Of a DNA stretch of 64,000 nucleotides, positions 1 to 11,600 are shown piece after piece. The stretch covers positions 30,776,912-30,840,911 of the forward strand of contig NC_092675.1 of assembly GCF_964355755.1 (NCBI RefSeq). Reading direction: 5' to 3'. The position numbers and the translations under genes are program-made. The notes beneath the pieces were generated by a model. That model did no database searches. It saw nothing but the letters and a program-made list of their open reading frames with translations, and was not told the DNA's origin. Source of the DNA: Antedon mediterranea (lineage: Eukaryota; Echinodermata; Crinoidea; Comatulida; Antedonidae). Each line of letters opens with the position of its first letter. The first letter of the stretch is position 1.

Positions 1-2226
1 CCGTGCCAATCATGCCGTCAGCCACAAAGGGTAGGTATTATCATCATCATCCTTATTAAAGCTTGTATTGTATGTTATATCATTGTTACCACGCTGGTCA
101 ATATATAAACAAAACAAACGTGCTTTTATATTATTACACTTTTTAATTGTGTATATATATATTTTTTTTAATTGCTGGTTTTAATTACATTTTTATTACA
201 TTGTAGGATATTATCGTTTCCTTATTCTCACTTTCAACTCTTTGGCTCTTGTTGGATGTTATTATTGTTATGATATACCAAGTACTATTCAAGGGATTCT
301 TCAAGCACCGGTGAGTAAAGAACACGTTGGTAACTACTGTACCTTCTGATGAACAAATAAATGTGAAATATTAAGTCAATATTTGTTGCCTACTAACTTG
401 TTTTGGAGTATGTTTTTGTTATCATAACACCATCATCAGATATTGTATGCATCCAAAACAGAATATTTTGGCAAAAAAGCCGATATTGTATTATTTGGTG
501 GCTTGCTTAAAAACATCAAATGAGACATAACTTTATTAAATTGATTAATTTGTTAATTTCAGCTGTCTTGTAACGAATCAAATATTACAGAATGCACTGA
601 GGGATTTGGACTGAATTCAGTACAATACAACCAACTATATGCTATTAGTTCATTTTCGTAAGTTATGTAGCTTTTTAGCATTCAGTATAGATTTAATCCG
701 TGTGTATTATTTGCACCATTCTCATGATGCAAAAACAGCATGTAATTTTTATATATCTGAAATTTGTTTTGGTAAATGTTTCGCAAATAATATGCTTGCT
801 ACACAGGCATGATGTGTGATTGCGTATTGGGGCGTGGCTTCAAACTTTTGTTTGTGATGTGTACCTTCTTCATGTTAAAACGCTTTTTGAATAGTGATTT
901 AGTAATGTATAACGACTATGGCTAAGATATAGGGAAAAAATAATTAAGGCATTCCAAAATGGATGAAGTGCATGTCTTATTGTAATCTCTATACCTACAG
1001 TACCACCCATTTTCTACAAACTTTTAATATTTATTTTAGATGTGGAGTTTCTGTTTTGATAGCAGGGTATTTAGTTGACAGATGTGGGAATGTAGGTAAG
1101 TTATTTTATGATTCTATTCTAGTGTTCTGCATAGATTCAGGCTAGGATCAATGTTCTTTGGAGTAAAATTATTTTGTGAATTATTTTATTTTGTTAATCT
1201 TTATAAATTCCATTTATTTTGTTTTTTAAATTGTTGCATGTTTATGTCTTGTCATATTGTATATTTGTGAGAGTCCTTAATGATCAGCTTCGGCTGGATG
1301 CACCTCCTCTTTGTCATATTGTATATTTGTGAGAGTCCTTAATGATCAGCTTCGGCTGGATGCACCTCCTCTTTGTCATATTGTATATTTGTGAGAGTCC
1401 TTAATGATCAGCTTCGGCTGGATGCACCTCCTCTTAAAATATTGTATATTTGTGAGAGTCCTTAATGATGGCAGCTTCGGCTGGATGCACCTCCTCTTAA
1501 AATATTGTTGAAATAAATAAGTGCAATAAATAAAATAATTCAGCCTAATTTTGGCATAAACATTCAGACCAACAATAAATGGCAGATTTTTGTGTTATAC
1601 TTTTCTATATTTTGTTATTCTAGTTGGACTAATCATGTTTTCAGTGTTTGCTGTGATTGGAACATTAATTTTCGCAATTTCTGCATTATTCAAGGGAGCA
1701 TTACTAATGTTTCCAGGGATGTTAATTGGCCGTCTGTTTTTTGGTAGTGCATATGGCTCAACGTCGGGTAAGATTTTATCCCTCTTTCAAAGTGTACTGT
1801 ATTCATGTTTAATTTACTAAAAAATATGAGGTCAATTTGGTGAAAGTTAGATGAATAGCAGCTTTTAAAGTTGTCATTCGTCTTGTTAGGAAGCCTAGCA
1901 ATCATGCCTTCACTTTCGTTCAAATTTACTTTTCAAAATTTGGAAAGCGGCCTCAATATTTTGTTACCATGAAACTTAAACTTACCTAAAATTTATTTTT
2001 ACTAGCTTACGAAAATGACGACATTTCTGTGATGTATTCGTTTTGGTAATCCTATTTGTAAGGATGCGAAACCTCGCTATTACCAACAACATTCAATTTT
2101 ACTTTGCTTATTTTCCAGTTATTGCAAATAGAATGACTGCATTCTGGTTCAAAGATAAAGAAATTGCTTTAGCTTTTGGATTTGTTATTTCAAGTTGGAG
2201 AGCTGTAAGTTTTTTCTTTGTTTTTG

Positions 2227-2264
<38 letters not shown>

Positions 2265-4673
2265 ATATAGTAAAAAGTAATTTCATAAGGTGGAAAATAA
2301 AGAATTTTCATTGAAGCACTTACATATTTGTTAATAGTAATGCATATATATAAATATTTCTATTCTATAGGCTGGTTGTTTAAATTTCTTCTTAAGTAAG
2401 AGCTTTGCAAATGATTTTGGTGTAATTTGGACTCTGTGGTTCGGTACATTGCTTGTGTGTATAAGTTTTCTTGCTGCAATTGTTAGTAGTGCTTTAGAAA
2501 TACATGGAAAGAAGCAACTACCGGTTTGTACAAATTGTTAAATATTAATAAAAAGAAAATTGTTCAATATCATTAACATCATCATCATAAAAATCAATAT
2601 CACTATCATCATGATCACACTCTTGTGGTTTTCCATATAAAAAGATAGCGTGTGACAGCAGAGGCTGAAATGAATGATTGTAGTATCCCTCTACTACCTG
2701 TATTTCCAAAAGATGCACACGCCAGATGTGTACACTGGACCTCCATTCCTGATCCTAGACGATTCACATTGCTAAATCTCTGTCTACACAAATCAAACTT
2801 TATGTGAAAAAAATGTGATATGGCCATATATGGACATGATGATGTCATATCACTACCAGATTTGGGCACATCACACTTTTGTTTGTCAAACTTGTTTGAT
2901 AGTGTAGACAGAGCTTATCAAAACTAGTTTTCACACTGGAGAGCACACCATACAAAACATAGGTGTTGTTTTTTAACTCCTGAATTTAAGGCTATAGTTC
3001 TACCATAGATATTTAACAATATAATCATTTTTTTTTTTATTTTACTGTAGGCATTCAATTATAGATTTAATATTTTTTCATGTACAATTAATAATAATGT
3101 CTTTTTTCCTAATTTTACTCAGATAATCGATTATAAACTTGTAACATTTCGGCTTCTTGATGTCGTTAAACTTTCACCTCTATACTGGTTGACAAGTGCA
3201 TCATTGGCCTTAAATTTTAGCATAATTTACGCATTTATTGCTGATTCAAGGTAAATACCAATTATAAATGACAGTTTAAAAGAATGTACTTAAATGTCAT
3301 TTATTTCAATTTCTTTGTATGATATATTTATTTATGATTTTTTTACCAGTGAATTTATTCGAATCAAGTATAACTACGCCGCAGATTCAACAGCGCCATC
3401 GTACTACACTGGGACTGTGTATTTAGTCGCAACATTTCTCAGTCCAATTATTGGTATGCTAATTGTAAGCATCATTTTTATTTATCCTCTTTACCATGTT
3501 CCTTTATTTCAACATAAATATTTAATGATAAAATTACAACATATATTCTTTCAGGGAAATAATAAAATGTAACATTATTTTGTCTTAAATTTTATTTAAT
3601 TTGCAGGACCAGATAGGTAGACGATGTTTATTAGGTGTCTTTAGCAGCATTGGTTCAATCCTGGTATTTTGTATGTTTGCTTTCACTCACTTTCACCCTT
3701 TAATTGGTACAATTCTTCTGGGCATTATCGTTGGAATCACAGGTGTAAGTTTTTTTATTAATTTCTTTCATTTTTAGTATTTCATATTTAGTGTAACCAA
3801 TACCATGAAAGAGTGATATTACAATCTTCAACGATGTCAAATTATATATGGATTTTATTTCAGCTAATTCCATTTTTTTCTTCAAATACACTACACAATA
3901 TTTAATTACCTATATTGTATTAGGATTGATTTAACAACATAAAGTATCGCTTAGGTACATTTCCTAAGTTTTAATTTACCAAAGAAACTATCTTAACTTT
4001 GCTGTACCTTTAACAGACAGCACTGTGGTCATGTTTACCATTGGTTGTTCCAGAGGCAATTCTTGGTACCGCTATGGGGGTGTCAACATGTATTGTTATG
4101 TTGAGTATATCATCCTGTAATATGATTGTTGGTGAAATATTACAAGATCAAGAACAGTAAGTAGTATGAGCATTCATATTTTTCATCTGAAGATTTTTAG
4201 CATGAACAATACATTATGATTATTTACTTTTATTACTTTACTGGTCACACAACACAAATTAGCATACTTTTTTTTTTACAGAAATGAGAAAAGATGGAAA
4301 TTGGTGATGATATTCTTACTAGGCTTGTCTGTTGTGTACTTAATTATAAATATATTGACTTACATCATTGACATTAAAAAGGTGAGCACACATGTTGTAA
4401 GAATGTTATCAAATAATGTTTGTAGACTTCTTCCTCTCTGTGGCTTGTTTGCCTTCTGTAACCCAGACTTATGTATTGTGATTAATCCTAATTCATTTGT
4501 TTGAATAAATATATTTCTAAATTTAATCATATTCTTAAATGTGTTATGTTCTTCGACAGGGTGGTGTACTAAATACAACGAAAAAGAAGACAAAGAAATC
4601 AAGACCTTCTTCAGAAACACAAGATGCATTATTCACAAATACTGAGAATGAAGGAATTCCATTGATTCATTAA
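1..4673 (+). CDS. MFSD1: MFSD1-like lysosomal MFS transporter, copy A
   Basis: Major facilitator superfamily transporter. Vertebrate MFSD1 is a lysosomal membrane dipeptide exporter that works with GLMP; the same role here is inference. Coding exons: 12-30 (the exon may begin before the window), 207-310, 563-657, 1040-1095, 1624-1767, 2119-2204, 2371-2523, 3123-3250, 3350-3464, 3607-3744, 4017-4156, 4282-4381, 4560-4673. They join in frame to 463 codons plus stop, close to human MFSD1. Visible: about 12 hydrophobic segments, the early CYDIPS stretch, the loop-2/3 signature [18 protein letters not shown] after TM4, and DQIGRR between TM8 and TM9. The first lumenal loop has two cysteines and the sequons NES and NIT. 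The C-terminus ends EGIPLIH, which fits an acidic dileucine lysosomal signal (ExxxLI). Start ATG at 12 is chosen because it matches the aligned ATG of copy B. Nearly identical in exons to copy B. Confidence 0.9.
1255..1520. repeat. Tandem array derived from a LINE 3' end (about 61 bp x 4)
   Basis: Four head-to-tail units containing GAGAGTCCTTAATGATCAGC and GGCTGGATGCACCTCCTC lie in copy A intron 4. The last unit continues into AAAATATTGTTGAAATAAA. The same sequence, reverse complemented and diverged, ends the LINE fragment at 6545-7690 (around 6560-6620). The array is therefore an amplified 3' tail of that LINE family. Confidence 0.75.
2227..2264. repeat. (CAT)n microsatellite
   Basis: About 12 CAT/ATC triplets directly after the donor site of copy A exon 6. 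In copy B the matching place has only two or three triplets before an inserted sequence. Confidence 0.9.
2774..2916. mobile_element. Short TIR MITE, family 1 (copy 1)
   Basis: About 140 bp with inverted ends (TCTCTGTCTACAC on the left, GTGTAGACAGAGCTT on the right) and an internal palindrome around CATGATGATGTCATATC. It lies in copy A intron 7. Sequence just to its left (about 2715-2755) resembles, in reverse, the SINE at 55935-56205. Confidence 0.7.
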
Positions 4674-5673
4674 TTTAATTTGATAGAAATCTGTTTAGAC
4701 CTGTTAGTAAATTAAAAAATTATACAATAAAATAAAAATCAATTTCATGCATTGAAGTATTATAAAATGGTTAAACAAGTAATATGATCAAGAGGCTGAG
4801 GGGTAGCTGACTCATATTGCTTAAGCTGCCCCTGCCCAGAATTTAGTGATCTCTTTTTATTTATATATTGTGCTGATTTTATGCTGGTCAAATAAATAAA
4901 CGAAATGAATCACAGTGGACAATACAAAAACAATATCATATATATTTATTATGTATACACTCGCACAATCAATGTGGTCTTATTTTAGTCACCAAAATGA
5001 CAAATTTACATAACTTTCCTTACCTCCACTTAATGACAATTCCTAGGAAGAGTGAAGAGGCCTACGGTAATAAGATGTATTTAATATTTAGCCTTTAAAA
5101 AGTTGTTTTTGTCTGCGCAGGTGTCAATTATGGCCCTGGACACAGTATGGCCCTGGACACAGTATGGCCCTGGACACAGTATTTTATACACAAATTCATA
5201 GTTTAAAATCACCCCACCCCCAACCAATAAAAAAAATGCAAAATAAGATTATAAATGTTTACATTGAAAGGGTTCGTTACATCAATGTTGTATGGTTTAC
5301 CCTTTGTGGAAAACACATGGAATAATCAGGTATGTTATTTATTTTTATGATCAGACAAGAAAATCAAATAATATCAGTCAAAACAATTTCAAAATATCTG
5401 TCAACAAAAGTGGTTATAGATGTGACTATCATTCTAATATTTGATATCTAAAAATTTACATAAAATATTAATTAATTCATTATATTTGATTGCTATTTGA
5501 ATACTAAAATCCTATTGTTATTTATACAGCATATTGTAACTGTATTTTTTTGTGCACAGTATTTGTAGTTTTTATCAAGTACATACGTAAATATAATTTT
5601 ATGTAACATATTTATTAAAAAATTGATTTGCAGTTAAGGAAAAATGTCAGTTACTTACTAGACTGTGTCAATT
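4674..5673. other. Intergenic region between MFSD1 copies A and B
   Basis: Contains the copy A 3' UTR (AATAAA-type signals near 4727 and 4890) and the presumed copy B promoter. No ORF or RNA gene was recognised. A 17-bp unit, TATGGCCCTGGACACAG, is repeated three times at 5129-5179. Confidence 0.6.
5129..5179. repeat. 17-bp minisatellite x 3
   Basis: Three perfect copies of TATGGCCCTGGACACAG, about 500 bp upstream of the copy B start. Confidence 0.9.
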
Positions 5674-8600
5674 ATGGTGGCTTTATCAGCCACAAAGGGT
5701 AGCTAAGTTTTTTTTTATTATTTAGAGATAACAAATTAAATTATAATTTTGATCTGCTTGCATTTGACTGTATTGTACTGTTTTATATTATATGTGTGGT
5801 AGTATATCCTGTGTATTTTCAGTAAATTGCTGTTGGTGTTTAAATAAGTATTTATTACATTGTAGGATATTATCGTTTCCTTATTCTCACTTTCAACTCT
5901 TTGGCTCTTGTTGGATGTTATTATTGTTATGATATACCAAGTACTATTCAAGGGATTCTTCAAGCACCGGTGAGTAAAGACAACTTTGGTACCTACTGTA
6001 CCATGTGAACAAAATTTCATTCCTGAAGATCAACAAATACTTGTGAAATATTGATCACAAGTTCAAGTTATCTTTATTGTGTTTTCACAAACAAAAATTA
6101 CAATGGGTTGCCTTTCTTTTTTGAGTATTTCCTATATTATAATTCAAACTTATTTGTGGAGACCATCATCAGATTTTGTATACATAAAAAAAACAGCGTA
6201 TTTTGGCAAAAAGCTGATATGGAAATATCATCATTAACTGCAAGGTATTTTTTATGATATGTTGATATAAGTTTGCAGTACACCACATATATTAGTTCTG
6301 AAAGGAAATGTTTCGACCAATATGCTTTGATCGTCCTCAGGAATCAACGAAAGGTATCTTTTCCTAATATGAAGCTAAATAAAAAATGTGATTTTTCAAT
6401 TTCAGCTGTCATGTAACGAATCAAATAATACAGAATGCACTGAGGGATTTGGACTGAATTCAGTGCAATACAACCAACTATATGCTGTTAGTTCGTTATC
6501 GTAAGTTAACGGAAGATTTTATAATGATTTTTTTAATTTTTTTTATTTTTATTTCAACAATATTTTATGAGGGTGGTCCATCCAGCATCAGCTGATCATT
6601 AGGGACCCTCAAACAATACAAACAGTAAATACAAAATGAACTATAAAAACACAAAATTCACAAAGATATAAAACATAAATAAATAAATATATATAAATAT
6701 ACAGTATGCCAACAATGAAAGAAGGATAAAAAGAAATAAAATCAGAGAGAGAGAGTTACGAATGCTTAAAGGTAGAGAATTAAAGAAAGAAGGAGCATTG
6801 AAACTAAAAGAAAGTTTAAAGATTTCAAGGTAAGGACGAGGGATAAGAAGATCTCCTTTAGTAATTTGCCTAGTGTTCATACGGCCGTTGGAAGTTACTT
6901 AAGTTAAAAGCTGACAGATAGTAAGTGGAGCAGAGTGATGAAGAGCTTTGAAAGATAGACATGCAAGCTGAAAGAGGTATCGTTCATGGAAGGGGAGAGT
7001 CTTAGCACTGGAAAAGTGATGAGGAGAGAGATGTGTAGTGGGAGATAGATTGAGTAGTAGACGGATAGCTTTATTCTGGATTTTTTAAAGTTTAGTGGTA
7101 GAAGAAGGTTTAGAACCCCAGACAGAGCAGCAGTAGTCAAGTCTAGAAAGGAAAAGTGAATTGTACAGAAGATGAAGAGAAGATTTGTTTGTAAATTTAG
7201 AGGTACGTTTGAGTAAGTAGATAATAGAATTGAGTTTTTTACAGAGGGAAGATATGTGAGATTTCCAGGTTAGAGTATTGTCAATTATGAATCCAAGGCG
7301 TTTGTGAGAAGTAACAGATTGAATAGGAGAATCATTAAGAGTAAGGGTGATAGAGTTAGATTTAAGTTTTTGAGAAGAGCCAATGAGCATAGATTTAGTT
7401 TTTGAGATACTGAGTGTTAGTCTGTTAGATTTTAGCCAGGTAGAGAGATGAATTAGAGCATTATTAAGATTCTGTTCAATAAGTTTAGAAGAGGAGTTAG
7501 AATAGTAGATGATGGTATCGTTAACATGTAGATTGATAATAATAATATAATAATAATTAGAGTTATGAGAGATTAGAGAAGATGAAAGGTCGTTAATGTA
7601 GATGGAAAAGAGAAGAGGACCAAGAGTGGAGCCTTGAGGAACTCCAGTAGAAAGAAAACCAGAGGAAGAAAGAGTTTTTTCAAAAAGAACTTTTCATATC
7701 CTACAGTATGTCACCATTGTGACATACTGTAGGATATGAAAAATATGATTTAAGGCCTTCCATATAGGATGAATTACAGGGTGCTCTTTATATGCTGCAT
7801 AACACCACATTTTTTTTTATATTAACAACCAAATTTCTGCTAAGTACTGTGTGTGTTTTACAAAAAACAGTGTTGCAATGTAAAATATTACCTAAAATAA
7901 TAAATAAAGTAAATGGGAGGTGATTTAGTCACAGGCTTTTTTTTTTCACAGGCGAGCCCTGTGATATTTCAAAGATGTATTTTAAAATATTAATCTACTT
8001 ATACTTATAATTCATTTTTATTTACATTTATATCAACTATTGAAATTACAGTTTCTTAATTTAAAAGATATTCTATTGCATGATGTTTTAGATGTGGAGT
8101 TTCTGTTTTGATAGCAGGGTATTTAGTTGACAGATGTGGGAATGTAGGTAAGTTATTTTATGTTGTATTAATGATAATATAAATTTTGTTCCTAATATAG
8201 CTATAAATGATATAAAAACCAAGTCTGTTTCCTGATAAAAAACAATAATCTACTCTACTATCCATTCACATACAATAGAACCATGTCTTTTATATTTGTA
8301 AAACGTATCACAACTTAAAACAAAAAAAAGGTTTTCCAATTAATCTATTCCAGTCGTCCATAAATTCACAGTCTAGTATCAATCCTTGAGTAAAGTGAAC
8401 AATGTTCCTATAATACAGTATAGAACTCTGTTTACAATATCAAACTAGTATGACAACAGAATGTGGTGTGCCCATGGTAGTGATATGCCCAAACATGGTA
8501 TTGAGATGACATCCTCATGTCCAAATATGGGCACATCACATTTTTTGTCACATAAAGTTAAGTTTGATAGTGTATACAGAGCTTAATGGCATACAAATAA

Positions 8601-11600
8601 CAATGGGTGATTTTGGGCTTTCTGTGAAAGATTTTTTTTAAATTGTGTTTTTCTAGTTGGACTAATCATGTTTTCAGTGTTTGCTGTGATTGGAACATTT
8701 ATTTTCGCAATTTCTGCGTTATTCAAGGGAGCATTACTAATGTTTCCAGGGATGTTAATTGGCCGTCTGTTTTTTGGTAGTGCATATGGCTCTGCATCGA
8801 GTAAGTAATGTTAGGCCAGTATATTATGAAGGATACAAATAAGGACAATCTAAAAGATTACCATGATATTAACCAATTAGTTAGTTAGTTAGTTAGTTAG
8901 CATTCATATTAAATAAATGGAACAGACTTATTTATTTGCTTATTTTCCAGTTATTGCAAATAGAATGACTGCATTCTGGTTCAGAGATAAAGAACTTGCT
9001 TTAGCTTTTGGGTTTGTTATTTCAAGTTGGAGAGCTGTAAGTTTTATCTTTGTTTTTGCATCATCATCACAGTGGCATAATGACTATAAGTGCTCACTGG
9101 CTAAACCAAAGCCCCCTAGAGCATCAGAAACACATAACTACCCTTTAGGGGTGCCAAACTAGAGGCCTTGCCCACCTGAGTTAGACCACTGCATCATAAT
9201 CATCAACATCATCAATGTCTTTACCTTAATCATGTAAGTAAATTCTTATAGACTAATGGTCTACAGGTATGAACGTCAGGCTATTAATCTGGATGTTGTG
9301 GGTCCTAGTCCCATGCACTTACCCAAAATAGAAGAGTTCTTATGTATATTATATCAGGGCAAAACAGAGTAAGGCAAAAGAGAGAAGGGCAACACAGAGT
9401 AGGGCAAAAGAGAGAAGGGCAACACAGAGTAGGGCAAAACATGTGGTTAAATCATCATAACATACTCAATAGTAATGCAAATATTTTTAAAATTAAAATT
9501 CTATAGGCTGGTTGTTTAAATTTCGTCTTAAGTAAGAGCTTTGCAAATGATTTTGGTGTAATTTGGACTCTGTGGTTCGGTACATTGCTTGTGTGTATAA
9601 GTTTTCTTGCTGCAATTGTTAGTAGTGCTTTAGAAATACATGGAAAGAAGCAACTACAGGTTTGTACAAATTGCTATACAGCATCTTCATCAAGTCAATA
9701 TCGGTACATTTTCTTGATTTTACTTTAATAAATATTGAAAACAGACTTTAATTTGTATAATAATGCCTTTTTTCTTAATTTCACTCAGACAATTGATTAT
9801 AAATGTTTTCGTCTTCTTGATGTCGTTAACTTTTCACCTCTATACTGGTTGACAACTGGATCAATGGCCGTCAATTATGGCATAGTTTACGCATTTATTG
9901 CTGACTCAAGGTAAATACCAAGTAGCATAGATGACATTTTAAGAAAATGTACTTAAGTTGTTGGCATTTTAATCATCAATTGCTGACTTTTGTGTGCTTT
10001 ATCGCATGAAACCGAAAGAGAAAGTGAACTGGATGTTTTATGATGAGCTTTGATCAGCGATTTAACAGGTCATTGTATACATTAAAAATGACCTGAGTAA
10101 ACTTAAATAAATTCAATGTCAGAGTCTTGGTATCAGATGTGTTATATATCTGTCCATAGTATTTTATTTGTAAATTATTTCATTATTATATTATTATTTC
10201 ATTATTATATTCATTATTACCAGTGAATTTATACGAATCAAGTGTAACTACGCCCCAGATTCAACAGCGCCATCGTACTACACTGGGACTGTGTATTTGG
10301 TTGCAACATTTCTCAGTCCAATCATTGGTATGCTAATTGTAAGCAACATTTTTTTTGTTTTAATTCCGATATTCCTCTAGTACTTTATCCCAATCAAGGA
10401 TTTCCTTACCCCAATCACATGAATAATACAAAAACTATCCCTTTTCCTCCAACACACCTCTAATCAGCAGAATAATACAACAGTTATGTAATGTTGTCAT
10501 ATATGTAATTTATTGCAGGACCAAATAGGTAGGCGATGCTTAATAGGTGTCTTTTGCAGCATTGGTTTAATCCTGGTATTTTGTATTTTTGCTTTTACCG
10601 ACTTTCATCCATTCATTGGTTCAATTCTTCTGGGCATCGTTGTTGGAACCACTAATGTAAGAACCGTATTCAGATTCAGATTTATTTGGTCCTTGCAGAA
10701 ATTCATGACAGGCACAATATAGCTGACATAACAATACAATAACATACAAAATATATATAAGTAAAGTAAATACAGTATAAACAAGTAAAGAGTTGTAATA
10801 AAGATACACATCTTTAAGTAATAAGTTGGAAGACCAAACCTTACAACTTGTTACCAGTTGTAACAATTTATGCAGATGTAGGTATAACTCTACAAATAAC
10901 ATCTTAGATTAGTGTCTCAGTCTATTTCAGTTATTTCACCAATTATGTTAACAGTTACTTGTATTATTAAGTGTTTTGCTTTAATAGCCAGCTCTGTGGT
11001 CATGTATAGCATTAGTTGTTCCAGAGGCAATTCTTGGTACCGCTATGGGGGTGACAATGTGTATTGTTATGTTGAGTATATCATTCTGTAATATGATTGT
11101 TGGTGAAATATTACAAGATCAAGAACAGTAAGTATGAGCATTCATATTTTTCATCTGAAGATTTTTAGCATGAGGAATAAATTACGATTAATTACTTTTA
11201 TTATTACTTTACTGCACACACAACACAAATGAGCATTCAGATTTTCAGATTCTTTTTAGCATAAGCAATATTCAATTCAATTCAATTCAAGGAACATTTA
11301 TTCACGTCCAAAAGACAAAAGTAACAAAAACAAAATGGCAAGTGATAAAACAAGAAAATGGACGAAGGCAAATCCCAAAAAGATTACAATCTTGTGACGG
11401 GATTGCCTTTACAAAATATTTAAATAAGAGAAGAAAAAAAAAAAAATATATATATAAATAAAGAAAATAAATTAATTAAACAATAAAGAAATACAAAATA
11501 TATATAAAACCAGTAGATAAAAGTTGGAATAAAAAATAAAAAAAGAACAGAAAAAAGTACAGCTGCATGGCATATAGCGAATATGATGACAATTGAATAA

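Noticed and set aside
5100-5140. GTGTCAATTATGG upstream of MFSD1-B resembling its first exon (5664-5679)
   Set aside because: Similarity covers only about 13 bp before the 17-bp repeat begins; not enough for an alternative first exon.
9060-9350. Possible SINE in copy B intron 6 (GGCTAAACC, GGGTCCTAGTCCC)
   Set aside because: Box spacing and sequence are too degenerate to call, though it is clearly an insertion relative to copy A.
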